Shown: in pieces, positions 42,502-52,922 of the stretch
How positions within the stretch are numbered: the first letter of the stretch is position 1
Layout of the letters: every line of letters begins with the position of its first letter
NCBI GenBank assembly: GCA_043228905.1
Contig: JBHGNT010000009.1
Span: forward strand, 13,702,001 to 13,766,000
Source of the DNA: Azolla caroliniana
Taxonomy: Eukaryota > Polypodiophyta
Direction of reading: 5' to 3'
Length of the DNA: 64,000 nucleotides
The notes under the pieces: model-generated
What the model was told of the DNA's origin: nothing
Seen by the model: the letters and a program-made list of their open reading frames with translations, nothing else
Databases searched by the model: none
Translations under genes and position numbers: made by a program

Positions 42502-43222
42502 GAACTGTTGTCGGCATTTCGATTATGCCGCGTGTTCTACTCTTGTCGGCCGCCTCCATTGCGCGCCGATCCGCCTCATCCACCCCGAGCAATGGGCCTA
42601 TCTTCCTCCATGTACAACATCTTGCCGTTAGCGTGTATACTCGTCGACATACCCGCGTGGTTTTCCTCTAGGGGCAACATCGATTGAAGCTTGAAAAGCG
42701 AAGGCATATTCTCCCTCATACAGATTGCCGTTCGGAAAGCTCCGAACCTGGACTCTAGCCCACCAAGGCACACTTGCACCATCTCGTCCTCCTCGACGTT
42801 CATGTTGACGGAGGCGAGTGAGTCATAGATTTTCTCGATTCGGGCCATGTAATCGGCCATAGACAGATCTTTTTGCCGGACATTGCTGAGCTCCTACCTG
42901 AGCTGCAGCTTACTGGCCATTGTGCTTGCGGCAAAAATCTTTCTGAGATTAGCCCACGCGTCCTTTGGCGTCTTAGCATCCTGAATATAGCTCAATAGCT
43001 GGTCACCCACATAGGATGCAAAGCAATAGAGAACTATGCTTGCCTCTTGTTCCCAAGCCGAAAAATCTCTGTGTGTCGAATTGAGTGCTACATCATTAGC
43101 TCCTTCGACATAACTCCAGTAGTCGTGACCGAGCAGGTACTGGTGCATCTTGTACGAACAAGATGCGTACTTGCTCCTGTTGAGCTTTTCAGTCGGTAGC
43201 GAGCTTCCCATACCTTTGTCCA
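42502..43222 (-). pseudogene. CopC gag
   Basis: Minus strand. 43222-42894 has KLNRSKYASCSYKMHQYLL and AWANLRKIFAASTMASKLQL, then a TAG. It resumes in 42860-42576 with YMARIEKIYDSLASVNM and QVCLGGLESRFGAFRTAI. The C-terminal zinc-knuckle part lies beyond GypC near 32690. Homologous to the gag at 1346-1942. Confidence 0.88.
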
Positions 43223-43325
43223 TATTGCTATCTTTTTCTTTTCCGAAAGAAAAAAATGAAGAACAACTTCAACTCTGTTTTGTCGCAAGATTTTCTTGTC
43301 GGCTGCAGAGGACTTCAACCCTTGC

Positions 43326-43337
43326 GCTCTGATACCA
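43326..43337 (-). promoter_or_regulatory. CopC primer binding site (tRNA-iMet type)
   Basis: Minus strand TGGTATCAGAGC immediately after the 5' LTR. Confidence 0.9.
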
Positions 43338-43730
43338 TGTAAAATAATACGTGTGTGGAAGCGTGTGCATAAACACATATCACCCAGTTTGGAATAAGAC
43401 AATTTGGTAAGCGCAGAAAACACAGAGAGAGAGCAGACACACAACTCTATTCAAAATAATTCTCAGTCTGTACATGCTTTGTGCTCAGTGAGCACATTTT
43501 ATACAACCTTGACAATTGGGTTGACACAAGTATTGACAGTACTTGACTGCTCATAAATGAGCCAACTACACACACTCCCAAAATTATTCCTTACGAGGAG
43601 TAACTTCCTAATGGCCTCTCGGTTTACCCACTGCTACGACCTATTGTGCACTCGGTTTTACACACCCAGTTTACGCACTGGGTTACACACCCCCCGATTA
43701 CGCACCAAATGTTGAGCTTGTCTCTCAACA
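43338..43730 (-). repeat. CopC 5' LTR
   Basis: 393 bp; on the minus strand begins TGTTGAGAGACAAGCTCAACA and ends TTTTACA next to the primer site. Followed by target duplication TGTAA at 43731-43735. Confidence 0.93.
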
Positions 43731-43735
43731 TGTAA

Positions 43736-43781
43736 GCTACCCCGAAGGCCTGAGGGTGGATTGTGTTCCTAACTGGTAACA
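43736..43781 (+). repeat. GypB 5' LTR, last 46 bp
   Basis: GCTACCCCGAAGGCCTGAGG to CTAACTGGTAACA, matching 58991-59036 of the 3' LTR. Together with 27890-28282 it gives 439 bp against 440 bp for the 3' LTR. A primer-site-like CTTTTGGCACGTC follows. Confidence 0.92.
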
Positions 43782-43971
43782 CTTTTGGCACGTCTGCCGA
43801 TCTGTGAATTCTTGCAGTCGAGCAAGCAAGGAATGGATGTCTAGCCGCCGACATATCAGAGAACCTATGCGACAAGATTGACCACTAACTAGATTCATCA
43901 CCAGACAGACAGAAGAATGCGTTACGCGGAAACCCCGCCTCAGCGACCACACGTCCTCTTTTTAGGAGTAC

Positions 43972-45122
43972 ATGGTAGACTCCACGCTCACAGAACAGAG
44001 CAGCTTTGATCATGAAGTCTTATCGCCGCACGACCACAGTAGTGCGAACAAACACCACAGTAGTCCACACCGTGGTAACTGTAGCCTTCCTTTGTCGACC
44101 GTCACCATCACGACCGGAATGGTTTTTTCATACCCCCACTTCAATGGAGAAACCGATGCTGTGAGCCACATATGATCGTTCCTTAATGTCTGGAATGCTA
44201 ATCACATGGCGCAACAGTTTCCACAGGCGGAAGCCCATGCATCGAAGATCGCCGAATTCAGGTTAACTTTGGATGGTTGAGCTGCGTGCTGGCATTCCCA
44301 GATGGATTTGGTAGCAATCACAACCTTTGACCAATTGCAATCGGCGTTCTTACGTTTTTTTCATCGGAGGGCGTCGCAGCGTGAAATTATCAGTGAGTTC
44401 TATACCATCAAGAAACTTCCAACAGAATCCGTAGCAGATTGCAGTCTACATTTCCAGAGTTTAGGACGGAAACCTACATGGGTCGTGGCAGATGAAAAAG
44501 CGAAGGAAATGTTTTTGGCAGCCTTACAACGACCTATCAGGAAGACACTGAACACGCATAGTGTGAAAGGGGAGATGTCGGATATGGTCATCAGGCGAGC
44601 ATTACAGCTTGAGTTAGAGGAGGAAGATGAAGGACTATCCATGGCATCGCTATGGCCGGCGTTGCCTCAAGAAGAGGAACATCAATTCCGCCAGGCCATT
44701 TAGTGCACAATCTGTTTAAACTCCATGCATTCCGTGGTTGAATGTAATATGAGAACACATTGCCCCATTTGCCACTCACGGGCACACACGGTGGATCAAT
44801 GTGAGTACAATATGCTGAACAGGCCCACACCTGTAGTATGTCATATAGAGCCACATAAACAATTTTGTAGGAATGACCAAGGCCGGCAAGAGGAGGATTC
44901 AACATACCTCGTCCAAATGGTAAGAATCGTCAGCCTAGGGACCAACACTGTTATGAGGAGAGTTTAGAAGATGAACAATGCCCAGAGTCACGCCGAGAAT
45001 ATCGCCAACAGCCCCGGAATAACAGGCGAATTCCACAAACCCAAGAAGAGCAAGCAGTACCAGTAGAAACCAATAAACCACCGGTTGTAGAGAGATGAGT
45101 CAAGCGTACATTGTTTCATATG
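43972..45122 (+). pseudogene. GypB gag
   Basis: Related to GypC gag along its capsid part (HFNGETDAVSHI, ITTFDQLQSAFLRFFHRRAS, EFYTIKKLPTESVAD) and in the two zinc knuckles (CTICLNSMHSVVEC with the central positions altered, and CPICHSRAHTVDQC). In-frame stops include TAG at 44701, where GypC has a Gln codon. The C-terminal tail is frameshifted and is cut at 45122-45127 by GypD. Confidence 0.87.
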
Positions 45123-45127
45123 CTAAC

Positions 45128-45559
45128 TGTCATGATATGGCAAGACTCGAACCCATGACCTTATGCTACATGGGTCGAGTTGTTGACCATTAGACCATAC
45201 ATTGTAATACATAAAATATTATTTTCATTTATGTTTTATTATAGAAAATTGATGTATATTCCAGATTTCTCTAGAACATTCTAGAAACTTCAAGAGTATT
45301 CCTTAGAACACTATAAAAGGAGGCACAAGGCATTATTTCGAACCAAATCGGTTCAAGGCCAGTCTTAAGCCTCCTAGCTACTACTACTGTACATTCTCTT
45401 CACATAATATATATATCTTTTCTTATCATCACTCTCTCTCTCTCTCTCTCTCTCTCCCTCTCACTTACTCTTTCCTTCTCTCGAGAGTTCTTCACCTCTC
45501 TTAGTACTAAAACTTCTTTTAGTACTAATTCCTTCTCTGTCTTAGTACTGTTCCTGACA
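45128..45559 (+). repeat. GypD 5' LTR
   Basis: 432 bp, TGTCATGATATGGCAAGACTC to CTGTTCCTGACA. TATA-like CACTATAAAAGGAGGC near 45310. Contains (TC)n at 45431-45456 and a tRNA-like module on the minus strand at 45143-45197. Confidence 0.93.
45143..45197 (-). other. tRNA-like A/B-box module in GypD LTR
   Basis: On the minus strand TGGTCTAATGGTCA (A box) and GGGTTCGAGTCTT (B box), start to start 44-45 bases, the tRNA spacing. T-stem pairs are weak and the acceptor stem does not form. It lies antisense to the element, as in GypA. A second copy lies at about 50337-50390 in the 3' LTR, where the B box is altered (CTTGAACCC on plus). Confidence 0.55.
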
Positions 45560-45652
45560 GTTTGAACTGATTTTGGTCGTTCTTCCTTCTGTATCTTCCT
45601 TTGCTCGTCTTCCTTTTATCTTCTTACTAATCCTCTTATCCTCCATAGTAAA

Positions 45653-46762
45653 ATGGAAACTGTTAGCGCTCAGGAATACCAATCTGTTTTCTTGGAGATC
45701 CAATGCTTAAAAGAGAAATTTGTAGCACTAGAACAAGAAAATCATCGTTTGTTGGGGGATCTTCAACAAATAGCACTAGAAAAACAACAACAACATGGGG
45801 AGCTGACCTTACGTGTACAACAACTCGAAGCAACTCAAGGGATTCACAAATAACCCAAGATCGGTCTTCCTGCGAAATTTGATGGGACCCGATCACAGTT
45901 TAGAGGGTTTTTGAATCAAGTACGTTTAGTGATACAAATGCATCCTTCTCGATATCCCACCGATGTATCACGAGTGGGACTAGTAGGCACTCTCCTTAGT
46001 GGCTCAATGTTAGCATCGTTTGCTCCATTGTTGGAAAAGGAATCTCCATTACTAAACAGTTTTGAAGAATTTATAAGTGAGTTTAAGGCCTGTTTTGGAG
46101 ATACTGACAGCATAAGGACTGCAATCAACAAAATCCGGCGACTACGCCATGGTGACCGTCTAGTCTCCACATACACTGCAGATTTCCTCCTACTCGCTGC
46201 CGATATCCCTTGGGATGATCATGCATTGATGGAGCAATTTCGTTATGGTTTACGAAACGATGTCAATGATCTACTCTTGACCTTAACCGAAGAGCCAAAG
46301 TCATTAACAAAAGCAATCAGTCGCGCGGTGAGATGCGACAACCGCCTCTTCGAACGATGTTCAGAATGACAATTCCAGATTCCAAGGGCAAGATTAGAGC
46401 CTACCTACGCCTCAATGGTAGTGAAACCTTTTCCGAGGGAGTCATATAATGCGCCTCCAGTAAGTACTCCAACTCCGATGGAAATTGATGACACACGTCG
46501 TCGTGGACCGCTATCGGAAGAAGAAAGTCAACGACGCCAAGCAAACCGACTATGTCTTTATTGCGGTGGACCAGGGCATATCGCGGTAAACTGTCCCCAT
46601 AGGCCAAGAAGGCAGGTAAACCAAATAGTTGCTAGTTCTGATTGTACTAAACCCGAGTCTATTTCAGTAGGGATATCTAATAGTCCTAATAGTACTAATA
46701 GACCAACTCTAGCGAACAAATTTGATGTCCTTAGTCAGTTAGAAGAAGAATTAAATGACTAA
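45653..46762 (+). pseudogene. GypD gag
   Basis: One frame of about 370 codons with stops TAA at 45851 and TGA at 46367. An N-terminal coiled coil (LEQENHRLLGDLQQIALEKQ) is followed by a capsid domain (FRGFLNQVRLVIQMHPSRYP, RVGLVGTLLSGSMLASFAPL, FRYGLRNDVNDLLLT, AVRCDNRLFER) and one zinc knuckle CLYCGGPGHIAVNC. From memory, this pattern is close to the gag of fungal and vertebrate sushi-type elements, not the usual plant chromovirus gag. Confidence 0.87.
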
Positions 46763-46788
46763 GTTAAGCCAAAATAGGAGCCGTTTGG

Positions 46789-48227
46789 TTGGACAGCCCT
46801 AGATCTGTGCAACCCATTAGTGGTTCCATTCCCTCTAAGCAAGTTAGCAATGTTTTCGTAGCCCAAGTAACAGTTAGTACTAAAAGTACCCCTCCAGTAC
46901 ATGTCTTAGCACTTCTAGATTCTGGAGCTAATTCTTGCTTCATGGATAGGAACTTTGCCCTAGCTCATCAAATATCTCTTAGAAAACTCCCGTCTCCAAC
47001 CTCTATAATAGTCATTGATGGTCGTCCCATTGCTTTCGGAAATATCATAGAAGAGTTAGAGCCCGTTAATATTGTCCTAGATAATCTAGCATGTGTAGTA
47101 TCATTTAATATAATTAGCATCCCAGAACACCCCATTGTTTTAGGATTACCATGGTTCGAATTACATAACCCAGACGTAGACTGGAGAACAAGAGAAATCT
47201 GGTATCGAAAAGCCTGAGGATCTACTGATGAGATTGCAACCATTTCGCTACATCAGTTGCGGGAAGAAGGACGCAAGGAAGAAATTTTTCTCTTCGCAAT
47301 ATCAGTAAAGCCCTCAGACACCATTAAAGAGGAGTCCACCGTTCAACTTCCAAAGAAGTATCATCATTATGCCGATGTGTTTGATAAATTACAAGCCAAT
47401 ACGCTTCCTCACCATCGACCGTATCATTGCCCCATCGATTTACAACCGGGGAAAGAGCCACCATGGGGACCAATCTACAATTTGTCCCCAACTGAGCTAG
47501 AAGTCCTGCGAGCCTATATAGAGGAGAATTTGGAAAATGGTTTCATTCGGCATTCGAAATCTCCAGCTGGCGGACGCATTTTCTTCGTCAAGAAAAAGGA
47601 TGGATCATTTCGTCTCGTTGTAGATTACCGTGGCTTGAATAAGCTGACAATCAGAAATAGGTATGCAGTTCCCCTTATCTCAAGCCTTTTAGAACGGATC
47701 AATGGTGCCAGGTTCTTCACGAAGATCGACTTACGGGGAGCCTATAAGCTCATACGGATCCAACCAGGAGATGAATGGAAGATCGCGTTTCGCACCAGAT
47801 ATGGGCACTTCGAGTATACAGTCATGCCATTCGGCCTCATTAATGCGCCAACAGTCTTCCAGCACATGGCGAACGATATATTCCGAGATCTCTTGGATGT
47901 TTGTTTGATCATCTATTTGGATGATCTACTGGTTTATTCGAAGACCCAAGAAGAGCATGATTCTCATGTACTGTTAGTACTAAAACGACTTCGAGAACAT
48001 GGTCTTTATGCAAAGTTGGAAAATATGTAGTTTTGAGTGCAACCAGGTGGAATTTTTGGGCTATGTCATTTCCTCGGAAGGCATCTCGATGGACCCAGCT
48101 AAGGTCAAAATTGTGGTAGAGTGGCGGACTCCGCGTTCAGTGCGAGATGTGCAATGCTTTTTAGGCTTTGCCAATTTTTACCGGAAGTTCATACAGGATT
48201 ACTCAAAGCTCGTTCTGCCTCTCACAT
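46789..48227 (+). pseudogene. GypD protease and reverse transcriptase
   Basis: The frame from 46789 has protease LALLDSGANSCFMDRNFA and LGLPWFELHNPDVDW, then TGA at 47215. The frame from 47257 has RT: PPWGPIYNLSPTELEVLRAY, FRLVVDYRGLNKLTIRNRY, TKIDLRGAYKLIRI and catalytic YLDDLLVYS near 47916. A one-base shift near 48025 moves into the next frame (FECNQVEFLGYVISSEGISM), which ends at TAG 48227. Confidence 0.9.
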
Positions 48228-50328
48228 AGCTTACCAGGAATGGACAATCGTTCGTTTCGTCTAAAGAAGCGGATATGGTTTTCGAGAGTCTTAAAAAGGC
48301 ATTTACATCGGCTCCAATTCTAGCTCATGTCGATGTGGAAAAACCATTCATTATCGAAGCAGATGCATCAGATTTCGCATTGGGGAGCATTCTGTCACAA
48401 TGGGGTAATGATGAGAAGCTACATCCTGTGGCTTTTCACTCACGCAAGTTTGATGCCGCCGAAATCAACTACGAAATTCATGATAAGGAGCTATTGGCAA
48501 TAGTGGATTCTTTTATGCAATGGAGGCATTTTCTAGAGGGTTCCTCTCATTAATTCACCGTATTCAGTGACCACAAAAACCTTGCCTACTTTCAGGACGC
48601 TCATGTGTTAAATCGACGCCAAGCTTGGTGGGCCCACGTCCTCATGCGTTTCGACTTCAAAATTACATATCGTCCAGGGAAGCACCAAGGGAAGGCAGAT
48701 GCATTATCACGACATTCATACCTAGCACCGCGTCCCGGCGAGCCAGCTTTTGATAACCAAAAGCAAGTAATCTTGGAACCGACGTCTTTGGCATGCCAAT
48801 GGATTCCCACGTTATTGATACTATACGTGAGGACTTGAAGACCGATGCTTTCGGCCAAGCCATTCTAGCACAAATTGATCCCTCTCGAGCATCTTGTTCA
48901 CAGTCGCAACCACCAGGTATGGACTATCGGCAATTCAAATACCATGATGGATTACTATTCTTTAATGAACTCTAGTAAGTTCCAAATGGTTCTTGCCACC
49001 TTCGAGTAGTCCAAAACTGTCATGAAACATATACAGCTGGGCATTTTGGTAGTACTAAAACATTAGATTTAGTACAACGATCATTTTGGTTGCCCCGTAT
49101 GCGACAATTTGTCGAAGATTTTGTTCGGACTTGTGATACATGCTGCAGAGCGAAAATGCCAAGGCATCATCCATATGGTTTATTAGAACCATTACCAATT
49201 CCAAGCAAGCCGTGGCAATCCATTGCTCTAGACTTCATCATAGATCTTCCAGTCTCTAAGGGGTTCAATGCGATTCTAACAGTCGTAGATCGATATACGA
49301 AGATGGCTCATTTCTTGCCATATACTAAGGAGATATCTAGTGAAGAAACCGCTGAAATTGTCATGCGTGAAGTATGTCGGCATCATGGCCTTCCCGATAG
49401 TATCATCAGTGACCGTGGACCCCAGTTCTTATCGAAATTCTGGAAGCACCTTTTTAAAATGCTCAAGGTCACGTGTAACCTCTCTTCCGGCTACCACCCA
49501 CAAACGGATGGCCAAGCAGAATGAACAAATCAAACACTAGAGCAATATCTTCGGTGCTTTCTAAGCTATCATCAGGATGACTGGGTAGATATTCTCCACT
49601 TCCCTTAATTTGCCTACAATAACTCTATCCACGCATCGACTAAAGTTACGCCATTTTATGCTTATATGGGTTCTCACCCCCGGTGGTGTGTCTTTGAAAC
49701 CCTAGAGTTGTCCACAAATCCTTGCACAAAGGATCGTTTAGAGCGGTTACGCAAGATACAAGCCGATTTATCTACTCATCTCCAACAAGCTCAACAAACA
49801 CACAAGGTTTATGCGGATCGTCATCGACTCCCATCCAGTTTTAACATTGGAGATCGGGTATGGCTACTACGACGACACATCAAGACTACTCGCCCATGCG
49901 AGAAGGTGGATTATCGGCGATTAGGTCCTTTCTATATTATAGGAAAGATTAATGATGTCGCTTTTCATCTCGATCTACCTCTGCAACTTCGGATACATCC
50001 GGTGTTTCATAGTTCTCTCCTCGAACCCTATCAAGAGAGCACCATCCCAAGACGTATTACGCAGCCTCCACCCCCGATCGAGCTTGAAGATGGACCTGAG
50101 TACAAGGTTGCCGCCATCCTTGATTCCAAGATTGATCGCAACAAGCTGTACTATCTAGTCGATTGGCTAGGATATAGTCCCAGCGAGCGTACTTGGGAAC
50201 CGATAGAGAATGTGACCAATGCTCGTGCTCTTCTTGAAGACTTCCATCGTCAATATCCAGACAAACCGGGTCCTCGATCCAAAACGACTCGTAACACTCG
50301 TCGTTTTAAAAGGGGGATAGTGTCATGA
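48228..50328 (+). pseudogene. GypD RNase H, integrase and chromodomain
   Basis: RNase H: IIEADASDFALGSILSQW (48348) and [20 protein letters not shown], broken by TAA at 48551. Integrase: zinc finger remnant HETYTAGHFG..CDTCCRAKM, core D in ALDFIIDLP, D in ISDRGPQFLS, and E in DGQAE followed directly by TGA (49522). The C-terminal frame 49666-50328 has DRVWLLRRHIKTTRP, HPVFHSSLLEPYQE and a chromodomain (YKVAAILDSKIDRNKLYYLV, DWLGYSPSERTWEPIENV). Chromodomains can direct integration to marked chromatin. Confidence 0.9.
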
Positions 50329-50620
50329 TATGGCAACACTTGAACCCATGACCTTATGCTACATGGGTCGAGCTCTTGACCATTAGACCATACATTGTAA
50401 TACGTAAGATATTATTTTCATTTATGTTTTATTCTAGAAAATTGATGTATATTCCAAATTTCTTTGGAACATTCTAGAAACTTCAAGAGTATTCCTTAGA
50501 ACACTATAAAAGGAGGCACAAGGCATTATTTCGAACCAAATCGGTTCAACGCCAGCCTTAAGCCTCCTAGGTACTACTGTACATTCTCTTCACATAATAT
50601 ATATATCTTTTCTTATCATC

Positions 50621-50665
<45 letters not shown>

Positions 50666-50781
50666 CTCTCCCTCCCTCCCTCTTACTCACTCTTTCCTTC
50701 TCTCGAGAGTTCTTCACCTCTCATAGTACTAAAAGTTCGTTTAGTACTAATTCCTTCTCTGTCTTAGTACTGTTCCTAACA
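50321..50781 (+). repeat. GypD 3' LTR
   Basis: 461 bp after the purine tract AAAAGGGGGATAG; it contains (GT)n at 50625-50664 in place of part of the (TC)n of the 5' LTR. It overlaps the last codons of pol by 8 bp. Confidence 0.93.
50625..50664 (+). repeat. (GT)n microsatellite in GypD 3' LTR
   Basis: About 18-19 GT units where the 5' LTR has (TC)n. Confidence 0.95.
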
Positions 50782-50786
50782 CTAGC

Positions 50787-52922
50787 AGCCCAGTCATTAC
50801 GCGATGCAGTGTCTATGTCGCAAAGGTAAGGAACCAACCATAAATAAAATCACGGTAGAAGTCCAGCAGGTCACAACGCGGCAAAAGGCGCAAAACACAA
50901 AATGGGCAGAACAAGATGAGATACACAAAGCAACCCAAGCCTGGGTTGAAAAAGAAAATGTGGCGAACGCGTAGCATATGAAACAACAATCAGCGAACAC
51001 GAGCTTGCAGATGGACGATAACGCATTATCACTGGACCCCATATGGCAAGCATTCAATTTGGTAGACCCTGAAATAATGTTGACCATGGATAAGCTCCTC
51101 CTCTTGGTTCCACGAGTCCGACAAGTGGTAGAGAATCGTATACAAGGTACAACCGGATTAGATGGCTCGATCAATTTCGTAGAGTCTAGTATCGGCCCAA
51201 CAGTAGTAGATCACCACAATCCGGCCATTAAATTGGTATTGAAGGGTCAAGAAGTACCGGGATGCATTGTCGATGGGGGGTTCGGCATAAACGTCATTAG
51301 GACAAGCAAGTGTACTCCACTGGGCATTACAGATTGGGAAGCATGCCCTTTCTGGCTCCGTATGGCGGACACCCGTTTCGTTAGGCCTATCGGGTTAATT
51401 CGAAAATTAAGAATTGTCGTTGGAGGCCATCACTTTGACATCTCTGTGGTAGTGCTCGCATTAGACGCTTCGGGAGTGTATCCAATTTTGTTGGGCAGAC
51501 CATGGTTACACTCTGCCAACATCAAGCCGAATTGGTAGCATAACTGTATCAACTTCCGATGAGGCCGTAGCAAAGTCCGTGTGCCTACGCAGGAATTGGT
51601 GGCCCCAACCAAGGGCATAACACCATTATACGCCGAAGATATTAATATGCTGGAAGAATTGGATGATACTGAGCTTGAGGCATACCTCGATGAAAACCCG
51701 CAGATCGTGCCATTATTCGAAATTGACATAATGGAAACTGTTGCGGAGTATGCCCCAACCATTATGCTTCAAGAAGAGGAGTACAAGCCTGATCCTGAGT
51801 CGATAATGGAGTTAATTAGGGCATGAGAAGCATTCGAAAAAGAAATGGAAATCTCGCATCTAGTCACCACTTCTGCATTTGTAGATGCCTCAGATATTGC
51901 AATAGGCAGCACTTTGATGCAACTCACAGAGCCTAATTGGTACCGATCGGTTAATTATGCCAGTCGTCAGTCATTAGATGCCGAATGGAACTACTCCATG
52001 ATCAAGCGTGAGGCCTTCAGTATGATCTACAACATCAACAAATTCTGGCATTATCTACTCGAGCGAAAATTTACGTTTCACGTAGACCACGCGACATTAC
52101 TCTACCTGATCGAGAAGCAGACGTTGACAGGGAAGCTGGCCAGATGGATGCTACTACTCCAAGAGTTTGACTTCGTGATTCAACATCGACCGGGTACGCA
52201 ACATGCCGTAGCTGATTTCTTAAGCAGAGTAGATAACAGTGATAACGCGTTGCAACAAGATGATGACTTTCCCGATGCTGATATTCTATAGGTCGCGACC
52301 ACGACGTCACGAGAAGAAAGGAATTTTCCGGATTGTTGGCTAATGGAGATGACTTACTTTCTGACCACGGGGCTTCCACCACCACAGCTACAGACGGACG
52401 AAAAGAAACGACTGGCAGTCCGGAGTCGTAACTTTTGTCTGGTCGAGGCGTACTCTACCATAAAGGTAGCGATGGAATTTGGTGGCACGGAATACGGCAA
52501 GATGAGGAAGCCGTACTACGCGAAGCTCATTGTAGTACGGCCGGAGGGCATTACACAGGTGATGTCACGACTAGAAAAGTATGGCAAGCGGGTCTTTGGT
52601 GGCCAACTACGCAAAAGGACACATATCAATACTATAAACAATGTGATCTGTGTCAATGCTTGGGGCAACCTACGGAGCTCGCAAGAATGCCTCACAAACC
52701 AATACTCCTGTTTGACCTGTTCCAAAAATGGGGTCTCAATTTTGTCGGTCCGTTTACACCGGCAGCAGCACGGAAAGGCAACAAATACATTCTCATGGCC
52801 ACAGATTACTGCACAAAGTGGGGAGAAGTCAAACCGTTACGGGACAATACTACGACGTCCATGGCAAGATTCCTTTATGAACACATTTGGTGCTGTTTTG
52901 GTTGCCCAATAGAGCTCATAAG
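50787..52922 (+). pseudogene. GypB pol, part 1: protease, RNase H, integrase N-part (RT deleted)
   Basis: Resumes after GypD. Protease: VDGGFGINVIRTSKC with flanking WEACPFWLRMADT, near-identical in layout to GypC. After FEKEMEISH (51835-51865) the sequence jumps straight to RNase H FVDASDIAIGSTLMQ; the whole reverse transcriptase present in GypC (about 1.1 kb) is missing. RNase H continues to GTQHAVADFLSRV. The integrase zinc finger (HCSTAGGHYTG, CDLCQCLGQ) and the first catalytic Asp region (LNFVGPFTP) are present, then it is cut at ELIS by the hAT-like element. Stops include several TAG and TGA. Confidence 0.88.

Larger units (their letters stand above)
28283..43730 (-). mobile_element. 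CopC: Ty1/copia element inserted in GypB LTR, itself split by GypC
   Basis: Minus-strand element with perfect target duplication TGTAA (28278-28282 and 43731-43735). 5' LTR 43338-43730, primer site 43326-43337, gag 42502-43222, GypC insertion 32767-42501, pol 28900-32766, polypurine tract (GAGCTTGAGGGGAAG on the minus strand), 3' LTR 28283-28698. LTR lengths are 416 and 393 bp; the difference is mostly a (GGAGAT)n/(GA)n expansion at 28355-28403. Confidence 0.95.
45128..50781 (+). mobile_element. GypD: Ty3/gypsy chromovirus with fungal-like gag and RT
   Basis: Inserted in GypB between gag and protease; target duplication CTAAC (45123-45127) / CTAGC (50782-50786). LTRs of 432 bp and 461 bp, the difference largely a (GT)n expansion. 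Gag and pol are complete in domain content but carry several stops and frameshifts. A chromodomain ends the integrase. Confidence 0.93.
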
